Shown here piece by piece: positions 9,672-20,130 of a stretch of DNA of 64,000 nucleotides. The notes under the pieces were generated by a model. That model was given only the letters and a program-made list of their open reading frames with translations, had not been told where the DNA came from and ran no database searches. Made by a program: the position numbers and the translations under genes. The stretch spans positions 526,685 to 590,684 of the forward strand of contig NZ_CACVAF010000001.1 in NCBI RefSeq assembly GCF_902726565.1, in the 5' to 3' direction. Numbering within the stretch: the first letter of the stretch is position 1; each line of letters opens with the position of its first letter. This DNA comes from Yersinia vastinensis (lineage in GTDB: Bacteria; Pseudomonadota; Gammaproteobacteria; Enterobacterales; Enterobacteriaceae).

Positions 9672-11093
9672 ATGTTCAAATCGGTACTGTTTTGGAAAAT
9701 AGCCACGTTGTTGGGATTAATTCTTTTGATGATGATTCCAAAAGAAATGTTGTTGAACGTTATCAATGAACGCAGTGGCTATCGTGAGAGCGTGGTTGAT
9801 AAAGTGAGCGACAGTACCAGCCGGGCGCAAAAGATCCTTGGTCCACTGATTGTGGTGCCTTACAGCGAGTGGGTAGAAACTGAAGTTGATGGCAAAAAGC
9901 AAGGGCAGCGCATCAACCGCCACCGCTACATACTGCCAGAAGTTATGACAGTCACTGGCTCACCTGATGTTGAAGTGCGTCAATTGGGCATTTATAAAGC
10001 ACAGGTCTATCAGGGGGAACTCTATTTTCATGGGCAATTTGAATCTTCTTCATTAGAGGATTTAAACCATGAGGGTATTACTATCGGTACACCATCACTG
10101 GTGTTGGCGCTGAGTGACTCCAGAGGGATCCAGCAGATTTCGCCACTAAGTTTGGGTAGCTCAAAAATTAATTTCGAGCCGGGGGCTTTTTTGGGGCGCA
10201 CGGGGCAAGGTGTTCATGCACCACTGACACTCGCGCAGATTCAACAGGGTAAATTCAATGTTGGTTTTAAACTGACGCTGATGGGCACCAACAGCCTCTC
10301 TATCATCCCAGTAGGGCGTAGCAGCGAGCTGACCTTACAGAGTAATTGGCCACATCCGAATTTTGTTGGTGAGTTTCTCCCCTTGCAGCGCAAAGTGGAC
10401 GACAGTGGTTTTCGTGCGCATTGGAGCAGTAACTGGTTGGCGAACAACATGAACATTAATTTCGCCAGTGATGATGCGCGCTTTAATTTTGACAGGTTAC
10501 CGGCTTTCACCACCAGCTTGATTGAGCCAGTCGATCACTATCAGCTAACTGAACGCGCCATTAAATATGCAATTTTATTTATCGGCCTGACATTTTTTAG
10601 CTTCTTCCTGTTTGAGAGCCTGACCTCGCTTCGTGTGCATCCTATTCAATATTTGCTGGTGGGCGCTGCACTGGTCTTGTTCTACTTGATGTTATTGGCT
10701 TTCTCTGAACATCTTGGCTTCACACTGGCCTATCTTATCGCCAGCTTAAGTTGCAGCCTGTTAATTGCTGTTTATCTGAGTGCGGTATTGGGTGGGTGGT
10801 TGCGCGGTGCGTTATTTGCCGGTGGCCTGTTATTGTTGTACGGCGTGTTGTTTGGCTTACTGCAATCAGAGGACAATGCGCTGCTATTGGGGGCGGCTCT
10901 ACTGTTTATCATTCTGGCGGCGGTCATGTTACTGACAAGGCGGTTGGATTGGTATCAAGTGGCTAATCCGCAGCGTTTTGCTGGGCAGAAAAACAGGGAA
11001 TCGACCCGCGGTGAACCTAAAGCGGAAGAGATGGCAATGGATGTAGTTCCTGCGGGAAACGGTGCTCAAGATTCATTTCGCTTGTGGAAGTAA
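9672..11093 (+). CDS. creD: Inner-membrane protein CreD (CET family)
   Basis: A 473-residue protein. An N-terminal TM is followed by a ~260-residue periplasmic domain (KILGPLIVVPY, NWPHPNFVGEFLP) and then five or six TM helices from about residue 295. It matches E. coli CreD in architecture and many motifs (KYAILFIGLTF, HPIQYLLVGAALVLFY). CreD is the main CreBC output and has been linked to envelope integrity and beta-lactam response. The ATG at 9672 is preferred over a GTG at 9663 because AGGAG lies 10 bases upstream and the family starts M(F/L)KS. Confidence 0.93.
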   Translation: MFKSVLFWKIATLLGLILLMMIPKEMLLNVINERSGYRESVVDKVSDSTSRAQKILGPLIVVPYSEWVETEVDGKKQGQRINRHRYILPEVMTVTGSPDVEVRQLGIYKAQVYQGELYFHGQFESSSLEDLNHEGITIGTPSLVLALSDSRGIQQISPLSLGSSKINFEPGAFLGRTGQGVHAPLTLAQIQQGKFNVGFKLTLMGTNSLSIIPVGRSSELTLQSNWPHPNFVGEFLPLQRKVDDSGFRAHWSSNWLANNMNINFASDDARFNFDRLPAFTTSLIEPVDHYQLTERAIKYAILFIGLTFFSFFLFESLTSLRVHPIQYLLVGAALVLFYLMLLAFSEHLGFTLAYLIASLSCSLLIAVYLSAVLGGWLRGALFAGGLLLLYGVLFGLLQSEDNALLLGAALLFIILAAVMLLTRRLDWYQVANPQRFAGQKNRESTRGEPKAEEMAMDVVPAGNGAQDSFRLWK

Positions 11094-11124
11094 ATCGGTA
11101 ACAGACATCAATTAATATCAATAA

Positions 11125-11147
11125 AAACGGGCATAATATGCCCGTTT
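11125..11147. terminator. Bidirectional terminator between creD and fldB
   Basis: A 10-bp perfect stem AAACGGGCAT/ATGCCCGTTT with a 3-base loop. It is A-rich before and T-rich after, so it can serve both convergent genes. Confidence 0.85.
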
Positions 11148-11153
11148 GGTTGA

Positions 11154-11672
11154 CTAAAGTAGGGCATCCATTTCAAGCAGAATTTGCTCACACCACTGTT
11201 CGATGCGCTCTTCACTTAAATCGTATTGGTTGACTTCATCTAACGCTAGACCCACAAAGTTTTTACCATCAGCACTTAGCGGTTTGGGGCTGGTAAACTC
11301 AAACCCGTCGGTTGGCCAAAAACCAATAAACTTCACACCTAATGGCGCAATATGGTCATGTAGCATGCCCAGCGCATCCAGAAACCATTCGCTATAACCG
11401 AATTGATCGCCCATACCATACATAGCGACAATCTTTCCCTTGAGATTAAGCTGTGTTAACTGTGGCCAAATGGTCTCCCAGTCTTCCTGTAGCTCACCGA
11501 AATCCCAAGTAGGAATGCCTAGAATTAAAACGGAGTAATCTTCCATCAGGCGGGGGCTGACATCTTTCAGATTGTGTAAATCAACCAAATCTTCGCCGAG
11601 AATATCGCGGATTTTTTCTGCCACCATTTCGGTATAGCAGGTGCTGGAGCCGTAAAAGAGACCAATCTTCAT
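11154..11672 (-). CDS. fldB: Flavodoxin FldB
   Basis: A 172-residue FMN-binding electron carrier (long-chain flavodoxin). The phosphate loop GSSTCYTE is at residues ~8-15, the first FMN loop at PTWDFGE and the second at [19 protein letters not shown]. It matches E. coli FldB, and its position next to xerD-dsbC-recJ is conserved. The start [10 protein letters not shown] (ATG at 11672) fits the family; an ATG 18 bases upstream would add six atypical residues. Neither start has a strong Shine-Dalgarno. Confidence 0.94.
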   Translation of the reverse strand: MKIGLFYGSSTCYTEMVAEKIRDILGEDLVDLHNLKDVSPRLMEDYSVLILGIPTWDFGELQEDWETIWPQLTQLNLKGKIVAMYGMGDQFGYSEWFLDALGMLHDHIAPLGVKFIGFWPTDGFEFTSPKPLSADGKNFVGLALDEVNQYDLSEERIEQWCEQILLEMDALL

Positions 11673-11778
11673 GATGTATAGCCATAGCATTACTAATAAG
11701 GAATAGCATCGAGTGTACCAGATTTGTCACGTCATCAGGCATAATGGCCACTGAGTTCAATCAAAGAGAGAAACAGTC

Positions 11779-12678
11779 ATGCAACAGCAAAATAACCCGC
11801 TGATTGAACAGTTTCTTGATGCCTTGTGGCTGGAGCGGAATCTGGCGGAGAATACACTGGCCTCATACCGTCTGGATCTACATGCACTGAGTGGATGGCT
11901 AGAGCATCATGGCAGTGATTTATTGCGTGCCGGTTCGCAGGACTTGCAGTCCTTCCTTGCCGAGCGCATTGAGGGCGGTTATAAAGCCACCAGTTCTGCT
12001 CGTTTACTCAGCGCCATGCGGCGATTGTTCCAATATCTATACCGCGAAAAATTACGCGAAGATGATCCAACGGCGCTGCTTTCATCGCCTAAATTACCGC
12101 AGCGCCTACCCAAAGATTTAAGCGAAGCACAGGTTGATGCACTGCTTAATTCCCCCAACGTTGATATTCCGCTGGAGTTGCGTGATAAGGCCATGCTGGA
12201 AGTGCTTTATGCCACGGGATTACGGGTATCAGAGCTGGTTGGGTTGACTATCAGTGATGTCAGCTTACGCCAAGGCGTCGTGCGAGTTATCGGCAAAGGT
12301 AACAAAGAGCGACTGGTTCCCTTGGGCGAAGAGGCGGTGTACTGGATTGAAAATTATATGGAGCACGGGCGCCCGTGGCTGATTAATGGGGCATCACTGG
12401 ATGTGCTGTTCCCCAGCAATCGCAGCCAACAAATGACCCGACAGACTTTCTGGCATCGAATCAAACACTATGCGATCCTTGCCGGTATTGATAGTGAACG
12501 GCTATCACCCCACGTATTACGGCATGCTTTTGCCACGCATCTGCTAAATCACGGTGCGGATCTGCGTGTGGTACAAATGTTGCTGGGCCACAGTGACCTG
12601 TCGACAACTCAGATTTATACCCATGTAGCCACTGAACGTTTGAAGCAGCTACATCAACAGCATCACCCACGCGCATAG
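11779..12678 (+). CDS. xerD: Site-specific tyrosine recombinase XerD
   Basis: A 299-residue recombinase that, with XerC, resolves chromosome dimers at dif under FtsK control. The N-terminal core-binding domain spans ~1-105. The catalytic set is complete: Arg149, Lys173, His245, Arg248, His271 and nucleophile Tyr280. GAGAGAAAC precedes the ATG. It starts the xerD-dsbC-recJ run, with 30 bases before dsbC. Confidence 0.97.
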   Translation: MQQQNNPLIEQFLDALWLERNLAENTLASYRLDLHALSGWLEHHGSDLLRAGSQDLQSFLAERIEGGYKATSSARLLSAMRRLFQYLYREKLREDDPTALLSSPKLPQRLPKDLSEAQVDALLNSPNVDIPLELRDKAMLEVLYATGLRVSELVGLTISDVSLRQGVVRVIGKGNKERLVPLGEEAVYWIENYMEHGRPWLINGASLDVLFPSNRSQQMTRQTFWHRIKHYAILAGIDSERLSPHVLRHAFATHLLNHGADLRVVQMLLGHSDLSTTQIYTHVATERLKQLHQQHHPRA

Positions 12679-12708
12679 TCGCGGTGTGGAAAGAGATAGG
12701 ATTTATAA

Positions 12709-13425
12709 ATGAAAAAAAGTTTATTGCTGCTGCCGATACTCATCGCTGCATTCACGGGGCTGGCTCATGCTGATGATGCCGCTATCCAACAAACACTGAA
12801 GAAATTAGATATTCAGCAAGCTGATATCCAACCGTCACCCATCCCGGGGTTGAGCACGGTGATGACAGAAAGCGGCGTGCTTTATATCTCAGCAGACGGT
12901 AAACATCTGTTGCAAGGCCCGCTGTATGACGTCAGTGGTAACCAGCCTATCAATGTGACCAACCAAATGTTGGTGAAAAAATTGGAAGCATTAAGCGGCG
13001 AAATGATTGTGTATAAAGCGCCACAGGAAAAACATGTTGTGACCGTGTTTACCGATATCACCTGCGGCTATTGCCACAAGTTACATGAACAAATGAAAGA
13101 CTATAATGCGCTGGGCATTACCGTGCGTTATCTGGCATTCCCGCGTCAAGGTTTAAGCTCTCAGGCAGAAAAAGACATGCGCTCTATCTGGTGCATGGCG
13201 GATCGCAATAAAGCTTTCGATGATGTAATGAAAGGCGTCGATATTTCTCCTGCAACCTGTAAAACAGATATCAGTAAGCATTATCAGCTCGGTGTGCAGT
13301 TTGGTATTCAGGGAACGCCAGCCATTGTGCTGCAAGATGGCACCATCGTTCCTGGTTATCTGAAACCAGAAGAGATGTTACAGATGCTCAATAAGCATCA
13401 GGCATCAGTAAAAGCGGCGGGTTAA
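12709..13425 (+). CDS. dsbC: Periplasmic disulfide isomerase DsbC
   Basis: A 238-residue precursor. The signal peptide KKSLLLLPILIAAFTGLAHA likely cleaves after residue 21. An N-terminal dimerisation domain precedes a thioredoxin fold with the active-site CGYC at residues 119-122; a second Cys pair (SIWC, PATC) is structural. DsbC reshuffles wrong disulfides and is kept reduced by DsbD. The recJ GTG lies six bases after its stop. Confidence 0.97.
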   Translation: MKKSLLLLPILIAAFTGLAHADDAAIQQTLKKLDIQQADIQPSPIPGLSTVMTESGVLYISADGKHLLQGPLYDVSGNQPINVTNQMLVKKLEALSGEMIVYKAPQEKHVVTVFTDITCGYCHKLHEQMKDYNALGITVRYLAFPRQGLSSQAEKDMRSIWCMADRNKAFDDVMKGVDISPATCKTDISKHYQLGVQFGIQGTPAIVLQDGTIVPGYLKPEEMLQMLNKHQASVKAAG

Positions 13426-13431
13426 TCATCC

Positions 13432-15165
13432 GTGACATTGAAAACTCAACTCCGTCGCCGTGAGGTGGCGGATGATAGCTATTTGCCCGCACAGCTACAC
13501 CCATTGTTGCGCCGTCTTTATGCTAGCCGAGGGGTAAAAAACGCCGAGGAGCTGGAGCGTGGCGTAAAAGGTTTATTGCCTTGGCAGCAGCTTGATGGCA
13601 TTGATGCCGGAGTCACATTGTTGCAGCAAGCGTTGGCCGATCGGCAGCGCATTGTGATTGTCGGTGACTTTGATGCTGATGGTGCCACCAGTACCGCATT
13701 GGCGGTACTTGCCCTGCGCAGCATGGGCGGCAGCAATATTGATTATCTGGTGCCAAATCGTTTTGAGGATGGTTACGGACTTAGCCCTGAAGTTGTCGAG
13801 CAAGTTGCTGCGCGTGGTGCGGAATTAATCGTCACTGTCGATAACGGTATCTCCTCCCATGCTGGAGTGGACTTGGCACATGCCAAGGGTATCCAAGTGC
13901 TGGTGACTGACCACCATCTGCCAGGTGAAACCCTGCCAGCGGCCGAAGCTATCATTAACCCGAATTTGACCGGGTGCAATTTTCTCTCCAAAGCACTGGC
14001 GGGGGTAGGGGTGACCTTTTATCTGATGTTGGCGTTACGTGCCCGACTCAGAGAATGCGGTTGGTTTGAACAACGCACTTTGGCCGTACCTAATCTGGCT
14101 GAGTTACTCGATTTAGTCGCATTAGGTACAGTTGCTGATGTGGTGCCGCTAGATGCAAATAATCGGATTTTAGTGCATCAGGGCCTAAGCCGTATTCGTG
14201 CGGGGAAATGTCGTCCAGGTATTCGTGCACTACTGGAAGTTGCCAACCGCGATGCACGCCAATTGGCGGCAAATGACCTTGGTTTCTCTCTTGGCCCACG
14301 GCTAAATGCTGCCGGGCGTTTGGATGATATGTCCATTGGGGTGGCGCTACTGCTCAGTGATGACATTGCTCAGGCCAGAGCTTTGGCAATTGATCTTGAT
14401 GCACTAAACCAAACACGCCGCGAGATAGAACAGGGGATGCAGGTTGAAGCTCTGCAACTGTGTGACCAACTAGAGCGCACTAGTACTGAATTACCTTATG
14501 GTATCGCGATGTTCCACCCAGAGTGGCATCAAGGTGTCGTGGGGATTTTAGCGTCGCGCATTAAAGAGCGTTTTCATCGGCCTGTGATTGCTTTTGCCCC
14601 AGCGGGTGATGGGCTACTGAAAGGTTCAGGTCGTAGCGTCGCAGGTTTACACATGCGGGATGCTCTTGAGCGTTTGGACACCTTAAACCCAGGGTTGATG
14701 CTGAAGTTTGGTGGTCATGCCATGGCCGCGGGGTTATCACTGGAGCAGGATAAATTCGATGAGTTTCGCCAGCGCTTTGCCGAGCTAGTCGGTGAATGGA
14801 TGGACGCCTCGCAGCTAGAGGGCGTTATCTGGTCCGATGGTGAACTGAAAGGCAACGAATTGTCGCTGGAAACCGCAGAGTTACTGCGTGATGGTGGCCC
14901 GTGGGGGCAATCTTTTCCAGAACCGACATTTGATGGTAAATTCCGCATTTTGCAACAACGGCTGGTGGGTGAGCGTCATTTGAAGCTGATGGTTGAGCCA
15001 ATGAACGGCGGGCCTTTGCTGGATGGTATTGCCTTTAATATCGATACTACCTTATGGCCGGACAGCAGCGTGCGTGAAGTTAAACTGGCTTATAAACTCG
15101 ATATTAATGAATTCCGTGGTAATCGTAGCGTTCAACTACTGATTCAGCATATCTGGCCCTATTAA
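13432..15165 (+). CDS. recJ: Single-stranded-DNA-specific 5'-3' exonuclease RecJ
   Basis: A 577-residue DHH-family exonuclease acting in recombination and mismatch/base-excision repair. Motif I DFDADG is at residues 79-84, the DHH motif at 160-162, the DHHA1 motif GGHAMAAG is near residue 427, and an OB-like C-terminal domain follows. Length equals the E. coli protein. The start is GTG at 13432, six bases after dsbC, so expression is probably coupled to it. Confidence 0.97.
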   Translation: MTLKTQLRRREVADDSYLPAQLHPLLRRLYASRGVKNAEELERGVKGLLPWQQLDGIDAGVTLLQQALADRQRIVIVGDFDADGATSTALAVLALRSMGGSNIDYLVPNRFEDGYGLSPEVVEQVAARGAELIVTVDNGISSHAGVDLAHAKGIQVLVTDHHLPGETLPAAEAIINPNLTGCNFLSKALAGVGVTFYLMLALRARLRECGWFEQRTLAVPNLAELLDLVALGTVADVVPLDANNRILVHQGLSRIRAGKCRPGIRALLEVANRDARQLAANDLGFSLGPRLNAAGRLDDMSIGVALLLSDDIAQARALAIDLDALNQTRREIEQGMQVEALQLCDQLERTSTELPYGIAMFHPEWHQGVVGILASRIKERFHRPVIAFAPAGDGLLKGSGRSVAGLHMRDALERLDTLNPGLMLKFGGHAMAAGLSLEQDKFDEFRQRFAELVGEWMDASQLEGVIWSDGELKGNELSLETAELLRDGGPWGQSFPEPTFDGKFRILQQRLVGERHLKLMVEPMNGGPLLDGIAFNIDTTLWPDSSVREVKLAYKLDINEFRGNRSVQLLIQHIWPY

Positions 15166-15316
15166 CCAGCATGCTAAAACTGTATCAAATGGCATGATTT
15201 GCCGAGATAGCGCCATAAATACGGTCAACTTGCTATAAACCGTCGTTGAGATCCGCTAGAATTATCGGTTCGAATGGCATTCCGCCATCAACGACTCAAC
15301 CTAAGACATCAAAAAA

Positions 15317-16415
15317 ATGTTTGAAATTAACCCGGTAAAAAACCGAATTCAGGACCTGTCTGATCGGACAGCCGTTCTCAGGGGGTATCTTTGACTATGA
15401 TGCCAAGAAAGAGCGACTGGAAGAAGTAAACGCCGAGCTGGAACAGCCCGACGTCTGGAATGAACCTGAGCGCGCCCAAGCGCTGGGTAAAGAGCGTTCT
15501 GCGCTGGAAGAGATTGTCACCACCATTGATCAACTGGATCAAGGTATGGAAGATGTTTCTGGTTTGCTGGAATTAGCCATTGAAGCGGATGATGAAGAGA
15601 CGTTTAACGAAGCTGTTGCCGAGTTAGATATCCTTGATGGCAAGTTAGGCCAGCTTGAATTCCGCCGCATGTTCTCTGGTGAATACGACAGCGCCAACTG
15701 CTATCTGGATCTGCAAGCCGGTTCTGGTGGTACTGAAGCTCAGGACTGGGCCAGTATGTTGCTGCGGATGTATCTGCGCTGGGCTGAAGCAAAAGGCTTC
15801 AAAACCGAAATCATTGAAGAATCTGATGGTGATGTTGCTGGCCTTAAGTCTGCCACCATTAAGGTCATTGGCGATTATGCGTTTGGTTGGTTACGTACTG
15901 AAACTGGCGTACATCGTCTGGTACGTAAAAGCCCGTTTGACTCCGGTGGCCGTCGCCACACCTCTTTCAGCTCTGCCTTTGTCTACCCAGAAGTTGATGA
16001 CGATATTGATATCGAAATCAACCCGGCGGACCTGCGTATTGACGTATACCGTGCATCGGGTGCGGGTGGCCAGCACGTCAATAAAACGGAATCTGCGGTA
16101 CGTATTACCCATATTCCAACCAATATTGTGACTCAGTGCCAGAATGACCGTTCACAGCATAAAAATAAAGATCAAGCGATGAAGCAGCTGAAGGCAAAGC
16201 TGTATGAGTTTGAGATGCAAAAGAAAAATGCTGATAAACAGGTTCTGGAAGACAACAAGTCTGACATTGGTTGGGGTAGTCAGATCCGTTCTTATGTACT
16301 GGATGACTCCCGTATCAAAGATTTGCGCACTGGTGTGGAAACACGCAACACGCAAGCGGTATTGGACGGTGATCTAGACAAATTCATTGAAGCAAGTTTG
16401 AAAGCCGGGCTATAA
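15317..16415 (+). CDS. prfB: Peptide chain release factor 2, needs programmed +1 frameshift
   Basis: RF2 ends translation at UGA and UAA. The gene is split: ATG at 15317 opens 25 codons ending CTT, then an in-frame TGA at 15392-15394. A +1 shift continues with GAC at 15393 to the stop at 16415, giving 365 residues, the normal RF2 length. The SPF anticodon-mimic motif ([11 protein letters not shown]) and the GGQ peptidyl-hydrolysis motif (GAGGQHVNK) are intact. lysS follows after nine bases, the conserved prfB-lysS operon. A gene caller that ignores the shift would report only the part from 15546. Confidence 0.97.
15380..15395 (+). promoter_or_regulatory. Autoregulatory +1 frameshift signal of prfB
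   Basis: AGGGGG (internal Shine-Dalgarno-like) then TATCTTTGAC: the slippery CTT codon precedes the UGA stop, which is followed by C. This is the canonical bacterial RF2 signal. Low RF2 slows UGA decoding and raises frameshifting, so RF2 tunes its own level. Confidence 0.95.
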
Positions 16416-16424
16416 GGAACTGAG

Positions 16425-17942
16425 ATGTCAGAGCAAAAACCACAAGTCGCAGAGCAAGCGCAAGAGCTCAATAGTGAGTTGCAAGCTCGTCGGGAGAAGC
16501 TGGCTGCATTACGGGAGAAGGGGATTGCTTTCCCTAATGATTTCCGTCGTGAGCACCTCTCTGACCAGCTGCATGCTGAGTACGACAGTAAAGAAAATGA
16601 AGAATTAGAAGCGCTGAATATCGAAGTCACTGTTGCTGGCCGAATGATGACCCGCCGTATCATGGGTAAAGCCTCATTCGTCACGTTGCAAGATGTCGGC
16701 GGTCGTATTCAGTTATACGTTTCCCGTGATGACTTGCCGGAAGGCGTTTATAACGAAGAATTTAAAAAGTGGGATCTGGGCGATATCCTAGGTGCTCGCG
16801 GTAAGTTGTTTAAGACCAAAACAGGCGAACTTTCTATCCATTGTAGCGAGCTGCGTTTGTTGACCAAAGCGCTGCGCCCACTGCCGGATAAATTCCATGG
16901 TTTGGCTGATCAGGAAACCCGTTACCGCCAACGTTATCTAGATCTGATCGCTAATGACGAATCTCGCCATACGTTCAAAGTGCGTTCTCAGGTGATGTCC
17001 GGTATCCGTCAGTTCATGGTGGAAAAAGGCTTCATGGAAGTCGAAACGCCAATGATGCAAGTGATCCCTGGCGGCGCTTCTGCGCGCCCATTTGTGACAC
17101 ACCACAATGCGCTGGATATCGATATGTATTTACGTATCGCGCCAGAACTGTATCTGAAACGTCTGGTTGTGGGGGGCTTCGAGCGTGTGTTCGAAATCAA
17201 CCGTAACTTCCGTAACGAAGGTGTTTCACCGCGTCATAACCCAGAGTTCACCATGATGGAACTCTATATGGCCTATGCGGATTACAAAGATTTGATCGTA
17301 TTGACTGAAGAGCTATTCCGTACACTGACTGAAACCATTCTGGGTAGCAGCGTTGTACAGTATGGCGAACAGGAATTCGATTTTGGCAAGCCGTTTGCCA
17401 AACTGACCATGAAAGAAGCTATTTGCAAATATCGTCCTGAAACCAATGTGGCCGATTTAGACGATATGGACAAAGCGATTGCGATTGCTGAGTCATTGGG
17501 TATCAAAGTCGAGAAGAGCTGGGGCTTGGGCCGTGTTCAATGTGAAATCTTTGAGGAGACCGCAGAGAGCCACCTGATCCAGCCAACCTTCATCACTGAA
17601 TACCCGGCAGAAGTTTCTCCGCTGGCACGCCGTAATGATGATAATCCGTTTATCACTGACCGTTTTGAGTTCTTCATCGGTGGTCGTGAAATTGGTAACG
17701 GCTTCTCCGAGTTGAATGATGCTGAAGATCAGGCCCAACGTTTTGCTGATCAAGTTAGCGCCAAAGAAGCCGGTGATGACGAAGCGATGTTCTACGATGA
17801 AGACTATGTGACGGCACTGGAGCACGGTCTACCGCCAACCGCAGGTCTGGGTATTGGTATCGACCGTATGGTGATGCTGTTTACCAACAGCCATACTATC
17901 CGCGATGTTATCCTGTTCCCGGCTATGCGCCCGGTAAAATAA
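16425..17942 (+). CDS. lysS: Lysyl-tRNA synthetase (class II)
   Basis: A 505-residue cytoplasmic enzyme charging tRNA-Lys. The N-terminal OB-fold anticodon-binding domain spans ~65-150. The class II catalytic core has motif 2 [20 protein letters not shown] and motif 3 [13 protein letters not shown]. Length and sequence match E. coli LysS. ATG at 16425 with AAGGAACTGAG upstream. It is downstream of prfB in one operon and ends at a strong terminator. Confidence 0.98.
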   Translation: MSEQKPQVAEQAQELNSELQARREKLAALREKGIAFPNDFRREHLSDQLHAEYDSKENEELEALNIEVTVAGRMMTRRIMGKASFVTLQDVGGRIQLYVSRDDLPEGVYNEEFKKWDLGDILGARGKLFKTKTGELSIHCSELRLLTKALRPLPDKFHGLADQETRYRQRYLDLIANDESRHTFKVRSQVMSGIRQFMVEKGFMEVETPMMQVIPGGASARPFVTHHNALDIDMYLRIAPELYLKRLVVGGFERVFEINRNFRNEGVSPRHNPEFTMMELYMAYADYKDLIVLTEELFRTLTETILGSSVVQYGEQEFDFGKPFAKLTMKEAICKYRPETNVADLDDMDKAIAIAESLGIKVEKSWGLGRVQCEIFEETAESHLIQPTFITEYPAEVSPLARRNDDNPFITDRFEFFIGGREIGNGFSELNDAEDQAQRFADQVSAKEAGDDEAMFYDEDYVTALEHGLPPTAGLGIGIDRMVMLFTNSHTIRDVILFPAMRPVK

Positions 17943-17969
17943 GATAATCCGGTCAGCGGTAATCGATTA

Positions 17970-17990
17970 GGGCGCTACGGCGCCCTTTTT
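17970..17990 (+). terminator. Rho-independent terminator of prfB-lysS
   Basis: GGGCGC-TACG-GCGCCC perfect 6-bp stem with a tetraloop followed by TTTTT, 28 bases after the lysS stop. Confidence 0.92.
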
Positions 17991-18125
17991 ACTGAGCAAA
18001 ATATTTCCATAAAAACAGCGGCTGTTATGCCTTATTTAATCTAACCGCTTAAAATACCGGCGCTTAGGCTATATCTTCGCTTGCCCATGTCAAAGAACCG
18101 GTTATAATGCAAACCGCACACCGAA

Positions 18126-18199
18126 GCGGGTGTAGTTCAATGGTAGAACGAGAGCTTCCCAAGCTCTATACGAGGGTTCGATTCCCTTCACCCGCTCCA
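18126..18199 (+). tRNA. glyU: tRNA-Gly (anticodon CCC)
   Basis: Cloverleaf with acceptor stem GCGGGTG/CACCCGC, anticodon stem AGAGC/GCTCT, loop TTCCCAA (anticodon CCC), T-arm GGGTTCGATTCCC, discriminator T and an encoded CCA at 18197-18199. It is almost identical to E. coli glyU. The adjoining integrase remnants mark it as an integration site; I see no second copy of the tRNA 3' end inside the window. Confidence 0.97.
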
Positions 18200-18365
18200 A
18201 TCTAACGTCTCGCAGTATCTCTCGAAGTCTTTAAAACCCCAGTAAATTCGTACTTCTCAGGTTAATCTAGTTATTCCTATATACCTGTTCGTCTATTGAA
18301 ATCTACTTATAGCGGGGGGTATGTATGGGGGTATCAAATTGTACCCACCTAAAAGGCACCCCCAG

Positions 18366-19462
18366 ATGAAGCTAAATGCCCGGCAGATTGAAACAGCCAA
18401 ACCCAAAGACAAAGCCTATAAGCTCGCGGATGGGGGCGGTTTGTACTTATTGGTCAATACCAATGGCTCGCGTTATTGGCGTTTAAAGTACCGCTTTGCG
18501 GGGAAAGAGAAGTTGTTGGCCGTGGGGGGTGTATCCAGATGCGTCGTTAGCGGTTGCCAGAGTGAAACGTGACGAGGCTAAGAAGATTGTCGCTGGTGGC
18601 GGTGATCCCAGCCAGAACAAACAACAGGAAAAACTAGCCCGACAAGGTGAAGCGACGAATACCTTTGAAGCTATTACCCGAGAGTGGTATCTGCGTCGTT
18701 ATGATAGATGGTCTGAATCCTATCGTTTAGAAATGATGAGCACGTTTGAAAGAGATGTTTTTCCATATATCGGTTACCGGCCAATCAAAGAAATTAAACC
18801 ACTTGAGCTAATGGTCGTGCTGTCCAAGTTAGAAAAACGGGGTGCCACTGAGAAAATGCGTAAGGTTCGGCAACGATGTGGTGAGGTTTGGAAATACGCC
18901 ATCATCACTGGCCGAGCCGAATATAATCCCACCCCTGACCTTGCCAGTGCTTTTGCTCCCCATAAACGCGAGCACTATCCACATCTTACGATTAATGAAA
19001 TCCCTGAATTTCTTTCCAGCCTTGCCAGTTATAGCGGCAGCATGTTGGTTAAATTAGCGACGCGGTTGCTGATCCTCACCGGTACCCGCCCGGGTGAATT
19101 GCGGCAGGCCGAATGGGCAGAGTTTGATTTTCATAATGCCTTATGGGAGATACCCGCGGTGCGAATGAAAATGCGTCGGCCACATATGATTCCATTATCC
19201 CGACAGGCTATAGCTATTCTGGAAGAGCAACGGGTCATGGCTTTCGCCACACAATGAGTACTATCCTGCACGAGAAAGGCTATAACACAGCGTGGATCGA
19301 GTTACAGCTTGCTCATGTGGATAAGAACTCAATTCGTGGCACATACAACCATGTACAATATCTGGATGGACGACGGGATATGATGCAGTGGTATTCAGAT
19401 TACCTTGAGAACCTTGCTGATGACGGAACCATTGTTCATGGGACTTTTGGTAAAACAGCATA
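18366..19462 (+). pseudogene. P4-type tyrosine integrase, frameshifted and internally deleted
   Basis: Reads as a P4-family island integrase beginning MKLNARQIETAKPKDKAYKL. Two lesions are visible. A run of six Gs at 18524-18529 shifts the frame between KEKLLAVG and VYPDASLAVARVKRDEAKK. Near 19215 the protein passes from SRQAIAILEEQ straight to GRATGHGFRHT in another frame, so about 40 codons are missing. The catalytic region with TGTRPGELRQAEW, HGFRHTMSTILHE, LAHVDKN and the tyrosine in GTYNH is otherwise recognisable. It begins 167 bases after glyU in the orientation usual for tRNA-targeted islands. No functional product is expected. Confidence 0.9.
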
Positions 19463-19572
19463 ACTAGGGTTTAAGTCACCCAGTTATAACCTCGGCTGAG
19501 TGTATTTTATCTTCGTAATTCATTCTACGTGAGTAGAAGTCATGAGCTGATTTTTATTGGTGATTATGAACT

Positions 19573-19890
19573 ACTAAACCAATGAGTGAAAATACGGTAA
19601 ACAAAGGCCTACGAGTTATGGGATATGATACGAAGGTTGAAGTATGTGGCTACGGTTTCAGAACCATGGCTTGTAGTTCATTGATTGAGTCGGGATTATG
19701 GTCGAAGGATGCCGTTGAGCGGCAGATGAGCCATATGGAACGCAACTCTGTTCGCGCTGCTTATATCCATAAGGCTGAGCATCTGGATGAACGCAAGCTG
19801 ATGCTGCAGTGGTGGGCTGACTTCTTGGATGCAAATCGGGAGAAGGGGGTTAGTCCATTTGATTTTGCTAAACTACACGGATTGAAATAA
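19573..19890 (+). pseudogene. C-terminal fragment of a second P4-type integrase
   Basis: About 105 codons (KPMSENTVN to FAKLHGLK) match the last third of another P4-like integrase. The sequence carries GYGFRTMA, where the conserved His of HGFR is Tyr, and RQMSHMERNSVRAAYIHK with the catalytic Tyr region. The core-binding and first catalytic parts are absent. It differs from the preceding integrase, so at least two elements used the glyU site in turn. Confidence 0.85.
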
Positions 19891-20130
19891 TATCATCTGG
19901 TTATTACCCATCAGTCTAGGAATAACCCAAAAAAGACATCCAGGCATAAAGATGTCTGTATGTCATTTTGTTTGTAGCTCACATGGAACAGTATTGATTG
20001 CATGGGATGCAATAGTAAAAACTCTGGCTAGACTTGGGCACCTGTACGCGGGTTTACCATTGAGGACTTCGGAAGGAGCACTGGTAATGGTGAAAAAAGA
20101 AATACCCCCAGGTGCGCGGGGAAGACTCTA

